Assembly: GCF_002953255.1 (NCBI RefSeq)
Contig: NZ_CP026498.1
Span: 7,819,939 to 7,883,938, forward strand
From: Streptomyces sp. CB01881
GTDB lineage: Bacteria > Actinomycetota > Actinomycetes > Streptomycetales > Streptomycetaceae
Direction of reading: 5' to 3'
DNA length: 64,000 nt
In this document: piece after piece, positions 9,474-21,283 of the stretch
Position numbering within the stretch: position 1 is the stretch's first letter
How the letters are laid out: each line of letters starts with the position of its first letter
Position numbers and translations under genes: made by a program
The notes under the pieces: model-generated
Told to the model about the DNA's origin: nothing
The model's database searches: none
The model's input: the letters and a program-made list of their open reading frames with translations, nothing else

Positions 9474-11325
9474 GCCGCGGACGGCCGCGGTGGCCGGCAC
9501 GGTGCTGGTCGCCGTGCTGGCCGGCGGCTGTGCGGCGATGCCGGACTCCGGCGGCATCGGCAAGGTCGAGCTGTCGCAGGGCACGGTGGACAAGAACCTC
9601 CAGGTCCGGGTCTTCCCGGTGGGGCCCGTCAAGGGCGCCAAGCCGGAGGGGCTGCTGAACGGCTTCCTGGACGCGCTGACCGCGGACGAGAGCTACGACA
9701 CGGCGCGCAAGTACCTCACCGACGAGGCGGCCGTCCACTGGAACCCGGATGCCGGCATCCAGGTGCTGGAGGCCAACCCCACCCCGCGGTCCAACCAGAC
9801 CGTGACGGACACCGACACGTCGTTCTCCATCCAGGTGCCCGGCAAGGTCGTCGCCAAGGTGGACGACAAGCACTCCTACACCTTCTCGGGCGGGCAGCTG
9901 GACGTGGACCTCCCGTTCACGTTCGTCCGGGAGAAGGGCGGCGAGTGGCGCATCGCGAAGCTGCCCGACGGCCTGATCATCAACCAGACCAACTTCCGCA
10001 ACAGCTTCCGCCAGGTGGACCGCTTCTTCTACGCGGCCCAGGACCCGTCGGCGGCCGGCACCACGGCGGTCAGCGCCCAGGACGTTCTGATCGCCGACCC
10101 GGTCTACCTGCGGCGCCGAATAGACACGCTGACCTCGGCCGCCAAGGCCGTCGTCGCCGGCCCGTCCGACTGGCTGTCACCGGTGGTCCGGACCGCCTTC
10201 CCGACCGGCGCCACCGTCGACCGGGTCACCGTCGACGAGGGACGCGTCGCCCATGTGGTCCTCAACGGCGTCGAGCTCGGCAACCTGACGGCCTGCCGGC
10301 AGATGGCCACCCAGCTCTTCTACACCCTCGCCGACCAGGGCAAGGGGCAGGTGGAGCGGCTGGAGCTGAAGAACCCGCGCGGCACCGGCTGCCAGGCCAC
10401 CAGCCTCGACGGGCCGGTCAACGGCCCGGGCGCGCTGGCCGGCGACGCCGCGGCCAGGCAGTACTTCCAGCGTGCCGAGGACGGCGTGCTGATGGAGGCC
10501 CGCGACACCGACGGCACCGCCGTCCGCGGCCCGCTCGGCAAGCCCCAGCCGAACAAGCAGCCGGCGCTCGGCGCCATCGCGGTGGCCCGGGACGGCGAAC
10601 GCGCCGCGGCGATCAGCGGCAACGGCCACCAGCTCTACTCGGTGGCCCTCTCGGACAGTGCGTCGACGATGCCCGAACCGCTGCTCAGCACCCCGCCCCG
10701 GCCCGGTGACCGGAGCGAGGACGCGCTCGCCTCGCCCAGCTGGGACGGCCGCGGCAACCTCTGGGTGGTGGACCGCGACCCGCAGAACCGGCGGGTGCTG
10801 ATGGTCCGCGGCAGCAAGGTGTACACCGTGCCCGTCGACGGCCTCGACGGCCAGGTCGTGCAGGACCTCAAGGTCTCCTCGGACGGTGTCCGGATCGCGC
10901 TGGTGCTCAGGAACCCGGCCGGCGCCCGGTCGCTCTGGCTCGGCCTGGTGGTGCACGGCGGCACCAGGGAGGCGCCCACCGTGCGGATCACCGGGCTGCG
11001 CGGGGCCGCTCCGCTGCTCACGGAGGTCGCCTCGGTGTCCTGGGCGGAGACCGACCAGCTGCTCGTGCTGGGCAAGGAGAACGGGCGCATCCAGCAGCTG
11101 CACTACATCAGCACCGACGGCTCGCCGAGCAGCGAGGCCTCGCTCCAGGGCGGGGAGAGCATGGCCTCGGCGGAGGCGTCGGAGTTCCGCGCGGACTCCC
11201 CGGCCCAGGTGCCGCCGGTGCTCGCGCGGCGGGCCTCCGACGGCCAGATCTTCCGGCTGATCAACAGCCAGTGGCGGGAGGTCAACCCGAACCTGCGGGC
11301 GGCCTCCTTCATCTACCCGGGCTAG
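9448..11325 (+). CDS. lpqB: Lipoprotein LpqB
   Basis: 625 aa. A short basic N-terminus and hydrophobic stretch end at AGGC, with C28 as the likely lipidated cysteine; the box is a weak match because -3 is Ala and -1 and -2 are Gly. A GerMN domain and a C-terminal beta-propeller-like LpqB region follow. LpqB is an accessory of the MtrAB system in actinobacteria and is thought to modulate MtrB signalling from outside the membrane. GTG at 9448 was chosen for the GGAGGGG site before it; it overlaps the end of mtrB. Confidence 0.93.
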   Translation: MRRTSSTTEPRTAAVAGTVLVAVLAGGCAAMPDSGGIGKVELSQGTVDKNLQVRVFPVGPVKGAKPEGLLNGFLDALTADESYDTARKYLTDEAAVHWNPDAGIQVLEANPTPRSNQTVTDTDTSFSIQVPGKVVAKVDDKHSYTFSGGQLDVDLPFTFVREKGGEWRIAKLPDGLIINQTNFRNSFRQVDRFFYAAQDPSAAGTTAVSAQDVLIADPVYLRRRIDTLTSAAKAVVAGPSDWLSPVVRTAFPTGATVDRVTVDEGRVAHVVLNGVELGNLTACRQMATQLFYTLADQGKGQVERLELKNPRGTGCQATSLDGPVNGPGALAGDAAARQYFQRAEDGVLMEARDTDGTAVRGPLGKPQPNKQPALGAIAVARDGERAAAISGNGHQLYSVALSDSASTMPEPLLSTPPRPGDRSEDALASPSWDGRGNLWVVDRDPQNRRVLMVRGSKVYTVPVDGLDGQVVQDLKVSSDGVRIALVLRNPAGARSLWLGLVVHGGTREAPTVRITGLRGAAPLLTEVASVSWAETDQLLVLGKENGRIQQLHYISTDGSPSSEASLQGGESMASAEASEFRADSPAQVPPVLARRASDGQIFRLINSQWREVNPNLRAASFIYPG

Positions 11326-11330
11326 GGCCT

Positions 11331-11374
11331 CCACCCGGGCCGGGGCCGGCTCCGTCCACCCGGGCCGGGGCCGG
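11331..11374 (+). repeat. 19-bp direct repeat between lpqB and comF
   Basis: A perfect 19-base GC-rich element occurs at 11331-11349 and again at 11356-11374, in the 70-base convergent gap after the lpqB stop. It may be a remnant of slippage; no clean terminator stem is visible in this gap. Confidence 0.7.
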
Positions 11375-11395
11375 CCGGACGCCCGCCTCGGGCGG

Positions 11396-12166
11396 TTACC
11401 CGGGCCGCGGCCGGCGAGGTCCGTCCGGGCCGGGCGGCGCGGTGGCGGCCCGGCGGTGCGGGACGGCGGCCGCGACCGTGGCGGCCGCCTTCGGCGGGAG
11501 GCCGGCGGCGGCCAGGGCCCGGGCGGCCTCGGCGAGGCTGGCCCCGGTGGTCACCAGATCGTCCACCAGGACCGGCTGACGGCCGGTCAGCCGGCAGTCC
11601 GCGCGCGGCAGCACGGTCAGCGCGCCGTGCAGGTTCCGCCGGCGCTCGGCGGCGGTCAGGCCCGCCTGGTCGGCGACCGGCCGGGTGTGCCGCAGCAGCG
11701 ACGCCGCGCGGGCGTCCACCCCGGCCCGGCGCAGCGACCGGGCGGCGGCGCCCGCCAGCCGGAGCGTCGGGTCGTGGCCGCGGGCGCGGACGGCGGCCCG
11801 GGCGGAGGGCATCGGGACCAGCAGCAGCGGTGCGAGCCCGGCGCGCGGCCCGAGCGAGGAGCGCACGGCCCGGGCGAGCGCTTCGCCGAGCGGACCGGCC
11901 AGCCGCAGCGCGCCGCGCTCCTTGTGGGCCAGCAGCAGCTGGCGGACCGGATCGGCGTAGGGGGCGGCGGCGTGCACCCAGGGCAGGGCGGAGGGGCCCG
12001 GGCGGGCCGTGGCCAGGGCGCTCCGGCAGGCCGCGCAGAGCTGTGTGCGGTCGGCGCCGCAGCCGGCGCAGCGGGCCGGGAGCAACACGTCCAGCAGACC
12101 GGCCAGTGCGTGGGCGAAGGGCCCTTGGGCGGTCTGTGGGCGGGCGGGGGACGGGGTGGGCGGCAC
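11396..12166 (-). CDS. ComF-family phosphoribosyltransferase-like protein
   Basis: 256 aa. An N-terminal zinc-ribbon (CAGC and CAAC pairs) is followed by a type I phosphoribosyltransferase fold with PRPP-binding motif VLVDDLVTTGASL near residue 200. ComF proteins are linked to DNA uptake and single-strand DNA handling in competent bacteria; the role in actinomycetes is unproven. GTG at 12166 has AGGAG seven bases upstream. The gene faces lpqB and diverges from hpf. Confidence 0.88.
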   Translation of the reverse strand: MPPTPSPARPQTAQGPFAHALAGLLDVLLPARCAGCGADRTQLCAACRSALATARPGPSALPWVHAAAPYADPVRQLLLAHKERGALRLAGPLGEALARAVRSSLGPRAGLAPLLLVPMPSARAAVRARGHDPTLRLAGAAARSLRRAGVDARAASLLRHTRPVADQAGLTAAERRRNLHGALTVLPRADCRLTGRQPVLVDDLVTTGASLAEAARALAAAGLPPKAAATVAAAVPHRRAATAPPGPDGPRRPRPG

Positions 12167-12534
12167 GGCTGCTCCTGGCGGCGGCAGGCACGGAGAGTGA
12201 GCAAAGGATGCGCCGTACGGGGGGTGTTGTCCAGCCGTTTACTCATGTTTCACTCGCGGGAGGGTAGACAGGGTGCAGCAGCTTGACCGCCAGCCAGCAG
12301 CATCGGGTCATACCCGCTTTCCTGCCTGGGGAGGCGAAAACCCCGTGTGAGGTGTTCCATGAGGCTCCAGGGGGTTTCAACCGTCCCTGGTGGGGAGGAA
12401 GTGAGGTGAGGGCCAGTCGTTTCCGTCGCTCGCGGCGGGGACGGAGGGCCGGCAGTGGATTGGCTGGTCCGGCTGGTCTCAGCCCGATCCGGTAGCACCC
12501 GGATCGGCGTCAGCACGAGGGATCGGAGTTCTGC
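12167..12534. other. Divergent intergenic region comF/hpf
   Basis: There are 368 bases between the comF and hpf starts with no credible gene. It must hold promoters for both. A GGGTAG at 12262 resembles a SigB-type -10 element but lacks a correctly spaced GNNT element. Confidence 0.5.
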
Positions 12535-13227
12535 GTGGACATCGTCGTCAAGGGCCGCAAGACCGAGGTGCCCAAGAGGTTCCGCGAGCACGTGGCCGAG
12601 AAGCTGGAGAAGGTCCAGAAGTTCGACGGCAAGGTGATCAGCCTCGACGTCGAGGTGTCCAAGGAGCACAACCCGCGGCAGGCCGACCGGTCCGAGCGGG
12701 TGGAGATCACTCTCCGTACCCGTGGGCCCGTGATCCGGGCCGAGGCCGCCGCCGGAGACCCGTACGCGGCGCTCGACCTGGCTTCGGCGAAGCTCGACGC
12801 CCAACTGCGCAAGTCCGCAGACCGGCGCCGGGTGCACAAGGGCGGCAACGGCCGCACCCCCATCAGCGTCGCCGAGGCGACCGCGGCCCTGGCCGCGCTG
12901 CCCGAGACGACGCGGCAGGAGGGCGAGACCAACGGGGCCGTCCGCAAGACCATGATGGGATCCCTGGAAGTGGAGGGCGAAGGCCCGCTGGTGGTCCGGG
13001 AGAAGACCCACCCGGCCGCCCCCATGGCGCTGGACCAGGCGCTCTACGAGATGGAACTGGTCGGCCACGACTTCTACCTCTTCGTCGAGAAGGACAGCGG
13101 CCTGCCGAGCGTCGTCTACCGCCGGCACGGTTACAACTACGGCGTCATCCACCTGAAGACCGACGGTTCGGCCGCGGCCGGTGGGGGCGCGGGCGGTGCG
13201 ATCGGCGGGACCGGCGACGAGGACTGA
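12535..13227 (+). CDS. hpf: Ribosome hibernation-promoting factor, long form
   Basis: 230 aa. The N-terminal HPF/RaiA domain (about 1-105) begins VDIVVKGRKTEVPKRFREHV. A linker precedes the C-terminal dimerisation domain (about 165-215), which includes LYEMELVGHDFYLFV. The long form promotes 100S ribosome dimers and translational silencing in stationary phase. GTG at 12535 has GGAG eight bases upstream. A terminator follows, so it is probably monocistronic. Confidence 0.95.
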   Translation: MDIVVKGRKTEVPKRFREHVAEKLEKVQKFDGKVISLDVEVSKEHNPRQADRSERVEITLRTRGPVIRAEAAAGDPYAALDLASAKLDAQLRKSADRRRVHKGGNGRTPISVAEATAALAALPETTRQEGETNGAVRKTMMGSLEVEGEGPLVVREKTHPAAPMALDQALYEMELVGHDFYLFVEKDSGLPSVVYRRHGYNYGVIHLKTDGSAAAGGGAGGAIGGTGDED

Positions 13228-13250
13228 CCGTCCTGGCAGTGTTGGGAGGG

Positions 13251-13282
13251 GTGACCCCGGTGGCAGCGGCCGCCGGGGTCAC
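13251..13282 (+). terminator. hpf terminator
   Basis: A perfect 10-bp inverted repeat (13251-13260 with 13273-13282) encloses a GC-rich loop that can itself pair. It lies 24 bases after the hpf stop. Confidence 0.7.
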
Positions 13283-13411
13283 CGGCGTTCCGGGGCGGTG
13301 CGGACGGCCGCGAGGTCACCCGATGCGGAGGATCGGCGCCGGAGGGTGACCGCAGCGTGTCCGGGTCGTGGAATGATTGGCGCACGACGACCGGCGACGG
13401 GGGAGGAGCGG

Positions 13412-14170
13412 ATGGGGGATCACTTCGGGCTGGGGCCCGCTACGGGGCCGGTCACGGGGGTGGCGCCCGGGCGGGGGGACGAGCCCGAGTACGCCCCGCA
13501 CCGGGGGGAGCCGATCCGCGTCCTGGTGGTGGACGACCATGCGCTGTTCCGCCGCGGGCTGGAGATCGTGCTCGCGGAGGAGGAGGACATCAAGGTCATC
13601 GGTGAGGCCGGGGACGGCGCCGAGGCCGTGCTGAAGGCGGCGGACCTGCTGCCCGACATCATCCTGATGGACGTCCGGATGCCCCGCCGCAGCGGGATCG
13701 AGGCCTGCACCGCGATCAAGGACGTGGTGCCCAGCGCCAAGATCATCATGCTGACGATCAGCGACGAGGAAGCCGACCTCTACGAGGCGATCAAGGCCGG
13801 TGCGACCGGTTACCTGCTCAAGGAGATCTCCACCGACGAGGTCGCCACCGCGATCCGCGCGGTCGCCGACGGGCAGTCCCAGATCAGCCCGTCGATGGCC
13901 TCCAAGCTGCTCACCGAGTTCAAGTCGATGATCCAGCGCCGCTCCGACGACCGGGACCTGGTGCCCGCACCCCGGCTGACCGACCGGGAGTTGGAGGTGC
14001 TGAAGCTGGTGGCCACCGGGATGAACAACCGGGAGATCGCCAAGGAGCTGTTCATCAGCGAGAACACCGTGAAGAACCACGTGCGCAACATCCTGGAGAA
14101 GCTCCAACTGCACTCCCGGATGGAGGCCGTGGTCTACGCGATGCGGGAGAAGATCCTGGAGATAGGGTGA
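13412..14170 (+). CDS. NarL/FixJ-family response regulator
   Basis: 252 aa. A Gly/Pro-rich N-terminal extension of about 33 residues precedes a receiver domain with D41-D42, phosphoacceptor D87 and the conserved lysine in LLKE. A LuxR-type HTH follows (LTDRELEVLKLVATGMNNREIA ... SENTVKNHVRNI). No histidine kinase is adjacent, so it is an orphan whose target genes are unknown. ATG at 13412 has GGAGGAG directly upstream; an in-frame ATG at 13373 is possible but has no such site. Confidence 0.93.
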   Translation: MGDHFGLGPATGPVTGVAPGRGDEPEYAPHRGEPIRVLVVDDHALFRRGLEIVLAEEEDIKVIGEAGDGAEAVLKAADLLPDIILMDVRMPRRSGIEACTAIKDVVPSAKIIMLTISDEEADLYEAIKAGATGYLLKEISTDEVATAIRAVADGQSQISPSMASKLLTEFKSMIQRRSDDRDLVPAPRLTDRELEVLKLVATGMNNREIAKELFISENTVKNHVRNILEKLQLHSRMEAVVYAMREKILEIG

Positions 14171-14180
14171 CGCCGGCCGC

Positions 14181-15374
14181 CTAGCCCTTGAGCAGCTTCT
14201 CCAGGGCCGGGCGCAGCGACTCCTCCTGCAGGGCCTCGACCCGGACCGCGTCGCAGCCCACCCATGCGGCCGCCTCGCGCAGGGCGGTCGCCAGGGCCTC
14301 GACGTGCCGGGCGGAGTCCAGCGAGACCTGACGGGCCACCAGGGTCCTTCCCTCCCGGGCCGGGTCGACCCGGCCGACCAGCCGCCCGCCGGCCAGCAGC
14401 GGCATCGCGAAGTAGCCGTGCACCCGCTTGGGCTTGGGCGTGTAGGCCTCCAGCCGGTGGGCCATGCCGAAGATCCGCTCGGTGCGGGCGCGGTCCCAGA
14501 TCAGCGAGTCGAACGGGGAGAGCAGCGTGGTGCGGTGGCGGCCGCGCGGCGCGGCGGCGAGTGCGGCCGGATCGGCCCAGGCCGCGGCGGGGGCGCCGGC
14601 CGGGCCCCAGCCCGCCACCTCCACCGGGACGAGGCCGGAGTCGGCCAGTGCCGCGTCCAACTGCTCGGCGCGCAGCCGGTGGTAGTCCAGCAGGTCGGCC
14701 CGGGTGGCGACGCCGAGCGCGGCGCCGGACTGCGCGACCAGGGTGCGCAGGCACTCGTCGTCGGCCGGCTCGGCGTCGAACAACTCGGCGGGGACGGCCT
14801 GTTCGGCCAGCGCGTAGACCCGCTTCCAGCTGCGACGCTCGGTGCAGACGACGTCACCGAAGGCCAGCGCCCGCTCCACCGCGATCTTGGTGTCGGACCA
14901 GTCCCACCAGTCGGCCGTCTTCTTGGCGCCGCCCAGCTCGGTGGAGGTCAGCGGCCCCTCGGTGCGCAGTTGGTCCAGCACCGACCGGTAGGTGGCCTCG
15001 CTGACCTGCTTGCCCCAGACGTGCGTGCGCTCGCGGTAGCGGCGGCGGCGGAACGCGAACAGCGGCCACTCCTCGATCGGCAGGATGCAGGCCGCGTGCG
15101 ACCAGTACTCGAAGCTCGCGCCCGCACCCCAGTACGCCGCCTCGACGGCCGGGCGGCCGACCGCGCCGAGCCGCGCGTACGGGATCAGCTCGTGCGAGCG
15201 GGCCAGGACCGAGATGGTGTCGAGCTGGACGGCGCCCAGGTGCCGCAGCACCCCGCGGACCCCGCCGCGGCGGTCCGGTGCGCCGAGCAGGCCCTGCGCG
15301 CGCAGGGCGATGCGGCGGGCGTCGTCGGCGCCGAGGGTGGCGACGGGGGCCGGGGCGGGAGTCGAGGCGGTCAT
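14181..15374 (-). CDS. Winged-helix DNA glycosylase, YcaQ/AlkX-like (HTH_42)
   Basis: 397 aa. The sequence matches the HTH_42 family of tandem winged-helix DNA glycosylases. The catalytic QxD-type motif is visible as Q50-L51-D52 in LGAVQLDTISVLARSHEL, corresponding to the YcaQ rather than the AlkZ (QxQ) subgroup. YcaQ-type enzymes unhook interstrand crosslinks and excise bulky N7-alkyl adducts. The gene converges on the response regulator, with only ten bases between stop codons. Confidence 0.87.
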   Translation of the reverse strand: MTASTPAPAPVATLGADDARRIALRAQGLLGAPDRRGGVRGVLRHLGAVQLDTISVLARSHELIPYARLGAVGRPAVEAAYWGAGASFEYWSHAACILPIEEWPLFAFRRRRYRERTHVWGKQVSEATYRSVLDQLRTEGPLTSTELGGAKKTADWWDWSDTKIAVERALAFGDVVCTERRSWKRVYALAEQAVPAELFDAEPADDECLRTLVAQSGAALGVATRADLLDYHRLRAEQLDAALADSGLVPVEVAGWGPAGAPAAAWADPAALAAAPRGRHRTTLLSPFDSLIWDRARTERIFGMAHRLEAYTPKPKRVHGYFAMPLLAGGRLVGRVDPAREGRTLVARQVSLDSARHVEALATALREAAAWVGCDAVRVEALQEESLRPALEKLLKG

Positions 15375-15461
15375 GCCGGCGAGCGTAGACCGGGGGACCG
15401 ACAGTGCGGGCTGCCCGCCCCTGCCCGGGCGGCGGGCACGGGCGGACCCGACGGGGCGGGG

Positions 15462-16040
15462 TCAGCCGGCGCGTCGGTCGGCGAGGTCGGTGGCGAGCAG
15501 CCCGGCGACCCAGGAGTCCCGGAACTCGCCGCGCTGCTCCGCGAACGAACGCAGGGTGCCCTCGAAGCGGAAACCGACCTTCTCGGCGACCGCGCGCGAC
15601 CCCTCGTTGCCCACGTACGCCACCCACTCCAGCCGGCGCAGGCCCAGCTCGGTGAGCCCGTAGCGGGCCACCTCGCGGGCGGCCTCGGCGGTGTACCCGC
15701 GGCCGCGGAACTCCCTCACCGCCCACCAGCCGACCTCGGCGGCGCCGGGGCGGCCGGGGCAGCGGACGAGCCCCTGGGAGCCGACCAGGGCGCCGGTCCC
15801 GCGCTCGAACACGCACCAGACGAGGTTGTCGCCGGTGCGCCAGCCGTTGGCGGCCAGGTCGTTGACGAAGAACTCGGCGTCCTCGCGCCGGTACGGGCTC
15901 GGGACCACCGTCCAGCGCTGGATCTCCGCCTCCTGGCAGGCCTCGAAGATCGCGTCGAGGTCGGACTCCTGCGGCGCCCGCAGGATCAGGCGCTCGGTGC
16001 CGAGGGTGACGGGACAGGGGGTGTCGGGTCGCTCTGTCAT
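15462..16040 (-). CDS. GNAT-family N-acetyltransferase (RimJ/RimL-like)
   Basis: 192 aa. It begins with TERLILRAPQESDLDAIFEA, the usual start of RimJ/RimL-like acetyltransferases, and contains the acetyl-CoA loop REFRGRGYTAEA and the late motif VGNEGSRAVAEKVGF. The substrate (protein N-terminus or small amine) cannot be told. ATG at 16040 fits the family start; an in-frame start at 16076 would add 12 unusual residues. A palindrome overlaps the start codon. Confidence 0.85.
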   Translation of the reverse strand: MTERPDTPCPVTLGTERLILRAPQESDLDAIFEACQEAEIQRWTVVPSPYRREDAEFFVNDLAANGWRTGDNLVWCVFERGTGALVGSQGLVRCPGRPGAAEVGWWAVREFRGRGYTAEAAREVARYGLTELGLRRLEWVAYVGNEGSRAVAEKVGFRFEGTLRSFAEQRGEFRDSWVAGLLATDLADRRAG

Positions 16041-16059
16041 GCACGGATTATTCCGTGCA
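16040..16059. promoter_or_regulatory. Perfect palindrome at the GNAT gene start
   Basis: TGCACGGA-TTAT-TCCGTGCA (8-bp arms) abuts the ATG of the minus-strand acetyltransferase gene. It could be an operator or a start-codon-occluding hairpin. Confidence 0.45.
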
Positions 16060-16291
16060 GGGACGAATAGGAGCATCCGATTAACCCGCTCAACCGTCCA
16101 ACTGCCCGGAGGGGTGACCGTTTTGCCCCGGTCGGCGGCGCTATCAGGTCATGTGCCCGCAGGGGTGACACGGGAATAGCGTGCTGACGCACCTCCCGGG
16201 GCATTGGACTCCTCGCATACGATGGCCCGTGCGGTGGGGTGGACCCCCCGTGCAGTCGTCCAGTGCCAATACAGGCAAGGAGCCCGCTCAA

Positions 16292-19049
<2,758 letters not shown>

Positions 19050-19081
19050 GGCGCCGCCGGTCCGCCCGGCCCGCCGCCACG

Positions 19082-19115
19082 CAGGGCGTCGCTCCCGTAC
19101 GGGGGTGGCGCCCTG
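19082..19115 (+). terminator. secA terminator
   Basis: A 15-bp stem including several G-U pairs (19082-19096 with 19101-19115) and a GTAC loop lies 33 bases after the secA stop. Confidence 0.75.
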
Positions 19116-19124
19116 TGCCGTTGC

Positions 19125-19145
19125 GGGGGCGGGGGCGGGGGCGGG
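19125..19145 (+). other. Potential G-quadruplex
   Basis: Runs of 5, 5, 5 and 3 guanines are separated by single cytosines, a very tight G4 motif. It sits ten bases after the secA terminator, in the convergent gap before the Rv3235-family gene. Confidence 0.6.
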
Positions 19146-19201
19146 CGCCGGGGTCGTGCGGGCCGGGGCCGCGGGGGCCGGTCGTGGCCGCAGGGCCGTG
19201 C

Positions 19202-19750
19202 TCATCGGGCCTCCACGGCGGTGCACTGCCACTGCCCGGCGGCCCCGCGCAGCTCCAGCCGGAACGCCACCATGTGGTGCCGGCTGCCGAGGTCGACCCG
19301 CACGCACGCCTCGATGGCGTCGGGGGAGGGCGATCTGTCGTGCACCGGGCCGAGCCGGGGCCGGTCCGCGGTTCCGCCGCGTCGCAGCGTGCCCGCGCGG
19401 ACGAGCGAGGCGAGCTGGCCGTAGCCGTCGAGTGTGGTGTGGCGCATCAGCTGGCCGGACGGCCGCGCGCCGGTGAGCACCTCGACCAGCTGGTGGGCGA
19501 AGCGGGTGCTCAGCCCGCTGCGGACGCCGGGGGCGGCGGCGGAGGTGCCGGGCGTGGCGCACGCGGCCCGGGGGTGGCGCGGCCGCCGGCCGGCGGGCGG
19601 GTGGTGGCACGTCCGCGCGGTGGTGCGCGGCCGGGCCGGCGGCTGGGTGGTCCGGCCGGCGCGGGCGCCGTGGTGCGGTCCCGCGGGGTGCGGCCCGGCA
19701 GGGACGGGGCCGGCCGGAACGGGGCCGGTGGGGGTTGGGCGGACGGTCAT
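19202..19750 (-). CDS. Rv3235-family protein
   Basis: 182 aa. A long Pro/His/Ala-rich N-terminal half is followed by a conserved C-terminal domain (about 90-182) with FAHQLVEVLTGARPSGQL and WQCTAVEAR, matching the Rv3235 family that is regularly found next to secA in actinobacteria. Function is unknown. ATG at 19750 has GGGGAG eight bases upstream. The gene faces secA. Confidence 0.8.
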   Translation of the reverse strand: MTVRPTPTGPVPAGPVPAGPHPAGPHHGARAGRTTQPPARPRTTARTCHHPPAGRRPRHPRAACATPGTSAAAPGVRSGLSTRFAHQLVEVLTGARPSGQLMRHTTLDGYGQLASLVRAGTLRRGGTADRPRLGPVHDRSPSPDAIEACVRVDLGSRHHMVAFRLELRGAAGQWQCTAVEAR

Positions 19751-20110
19751 GCAGCACTCCCCGGAGCAGGTGGTACGAGTACGGACGAGCCCTTGGTAGT
19801 CGTGCCTCGCACGGGGCGGCAAGCGGGTTCCCGGCCCTCCCCGGCCCGTCCGAAAGTTCACCTATCCGGGTGATGCGACCAGTGTGGCGAAGGGCGGCGG
19901 GACCGCGCGACGGGCACGCGGTTGACGTGCGGGGCCGGGTGGGAAGGCCCGAAAGGGGACGGTCGGGTCCGCCGGGACGGGTGGCAGGGTCAGGGCGTGG
20001 CGTTGCGCCGCCGGCCGGTCGGCACGCACGATCGGAGTCTGGACCCGGGCCGGGACCGGATCCCGGACCGCAGTCACGGAGGCACCGGAACGGACGAGGC
20101 TGCGGCCGGC

Positions 20111-20186
20111 CCCGGGCACGGACGACAACCGCGACACGAACGACAACCGCGACACGAACGACCTCCCGGGCACGGACGACAACCGC
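20111..20186 (+). repeat. 18-bp-period direct repeats upstream of the patatin gene
   Basis: An 18-base unit starting ACGACAACCGCG occurs perfectly at 20122-20139 and 20140-20157. A 22-base element covering its start recurs at 20111-20132 and 20165-20186, exactly 54 bases (three periods) apart. It lies just upstream of the hydrolase ATG at 20210, inside the 459-base divergent region, in which I see no other gene. Confidence 0.75.
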
Positions 20187-20209
20187 CCCGACGACGACAG
20201 GCGGCCTGC

Positions 20210-21283
20210 ATGACGACACGGGTATCGGAGACACGGGCAGCGGCGCCGTGCCCCGCGGAGGGAGCCCCCCGGCGCGGGCTGGTCCTGGGCGGTGGCGGGA
20301 TGCTCGGCGCGGCGTGGACGGTCGGCGCGCTCTGCGCCGTCGAGGAGGCGGTCGGCTGGCAGCCCGGAGACGCCGACGTGGTCCTCGGCACGTCGGCGGG
20401 CGCGATCCTCGGCGCGATGCTGGCCGGCGGGGTCCGCGCCGACCAGCTCCGCGACCACCAGTGCGGCCTGCCCGTCACCACGGGCCCGCTGGCCGGGGTG
20501 GACTTCGACTACGACACGGCGGTCGGCGGCGCCCTGCCCCCGCGGCCGCGCGCGGGCATCGGCTCGCCGGGCCTGCTCCGGGCCGCCGTGCGGCACCCGC
20601 GCGAGTACCCGCTGCTGACCATGGTCTCGGCGGTGGCGCCGCACGGCCGCGGCTCGCTGACGGCCGTCGGGGACCTGGTGCGCGGCCTGCTCGGCGCGGA
20701 CGGCTTCCCGGGCGGCTCGCCGTTGCGGGTGGCCGCGGTGGACTACCACGGCGGCCACCGGGTGGTCTTCGGCGACCCGGACGCGCCGCCCGCGGCGGTC
20801 GCCGAGGCCGTGATGGCCTCCTGCTCGATCCCGGGCTGGTTCGCCCCGGTCCGGGTGGACGGCTCCGCGTACGTGGACGGCGGCTGCTGGTCCGCCACCA
20901 ACGCCGACCTGATGCTCGGACGCGGCCTGGACGAGGTCTTCGTGCTCGCCCCGATGGGCCTGCGGCTGAACCCCGGCGGCCGCACCAGGTCGTCCGGGGG
21001 CGCCGGCCGGGGCACTCTGGCGGGGCTGCGCGAGTGGCGTGCCCGGGACCGCCCGCGCGGGGTGCTCGCCCAGCTGGTCGGCCGTTACCGCCGGGCGGTC
21101 ACCCGGCAGCTGCTGCGCGAGGCCCGGATGCTGCGGGAGAGCGGGGTCCGGGTGTACCTGCTCGCGCCGACCCTGGCCGACCTGGCGGTGATGGGGCCGA
21201 ACATGATGGACCCGGCCCGCCGCGGCGCGGTGCTGGAGAGCGCGCTGCAGAGCAGCCGGGCGGCCCTGGACGGGGTCCGGTGA
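20210..21283 (+). CDS. Patatin-like phospholipase family protein
   Basis: 357 aa. It has the oxyanion loop GGGGMLGA (27-34), the nucleophile elbow G60-T-S62-A-G64 and the DGG motif with D223 in YVDGGCWS, completing the Ser-Asp dyad. No signal peptide is evident, so it is probably cytoplasmic. Patatin-like enzymes hydrolyse acyl esters of lipids; the natural substrate is unknown. ATG at 20210 has only a weak AGGCGG upstream. Confidence 0.88.
   Translation: MTTRVSETRAAAPCPAEGAPRRGLVLGGGGMLGAAWTVGALCAVEEAVGWQPGDADVVLGTSAGAILGAMLAGGVRADQLRDHQCGLPVTTGPLAGVDFDYDTAVGGALPPRPRAGIGSPGLLRAAVRHPREYPLLTMVSAVAPHGRGSLTAVGDLVRGLLGADGFPGGSPLRVAAVDYHGGHRVVFGDPDAPPAAVAEAVMASCSIPGWFAPVRVDGSAYVDGGCWSATNADLMLGRGLDEVFVLAPMGLRLNPGGRTRSSGGAGRGTLAGLREWRARDRPRGVLAQLVGRYRRAVTRQLLREARMLRESGVRVYLLAPTLADLAVMGPNMMDPARRGAVLESALQSSRAALDGVR

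Noticed and set aside
12237..12270. A SigB/SigH-type promoter for hpf (GTTT ... GGGTAG)
   Set aside because: The GTTT candidates are 11 or 21 bases from GGGTAG instead of 14-16, and the site is more than 260 bases from the hpf start.
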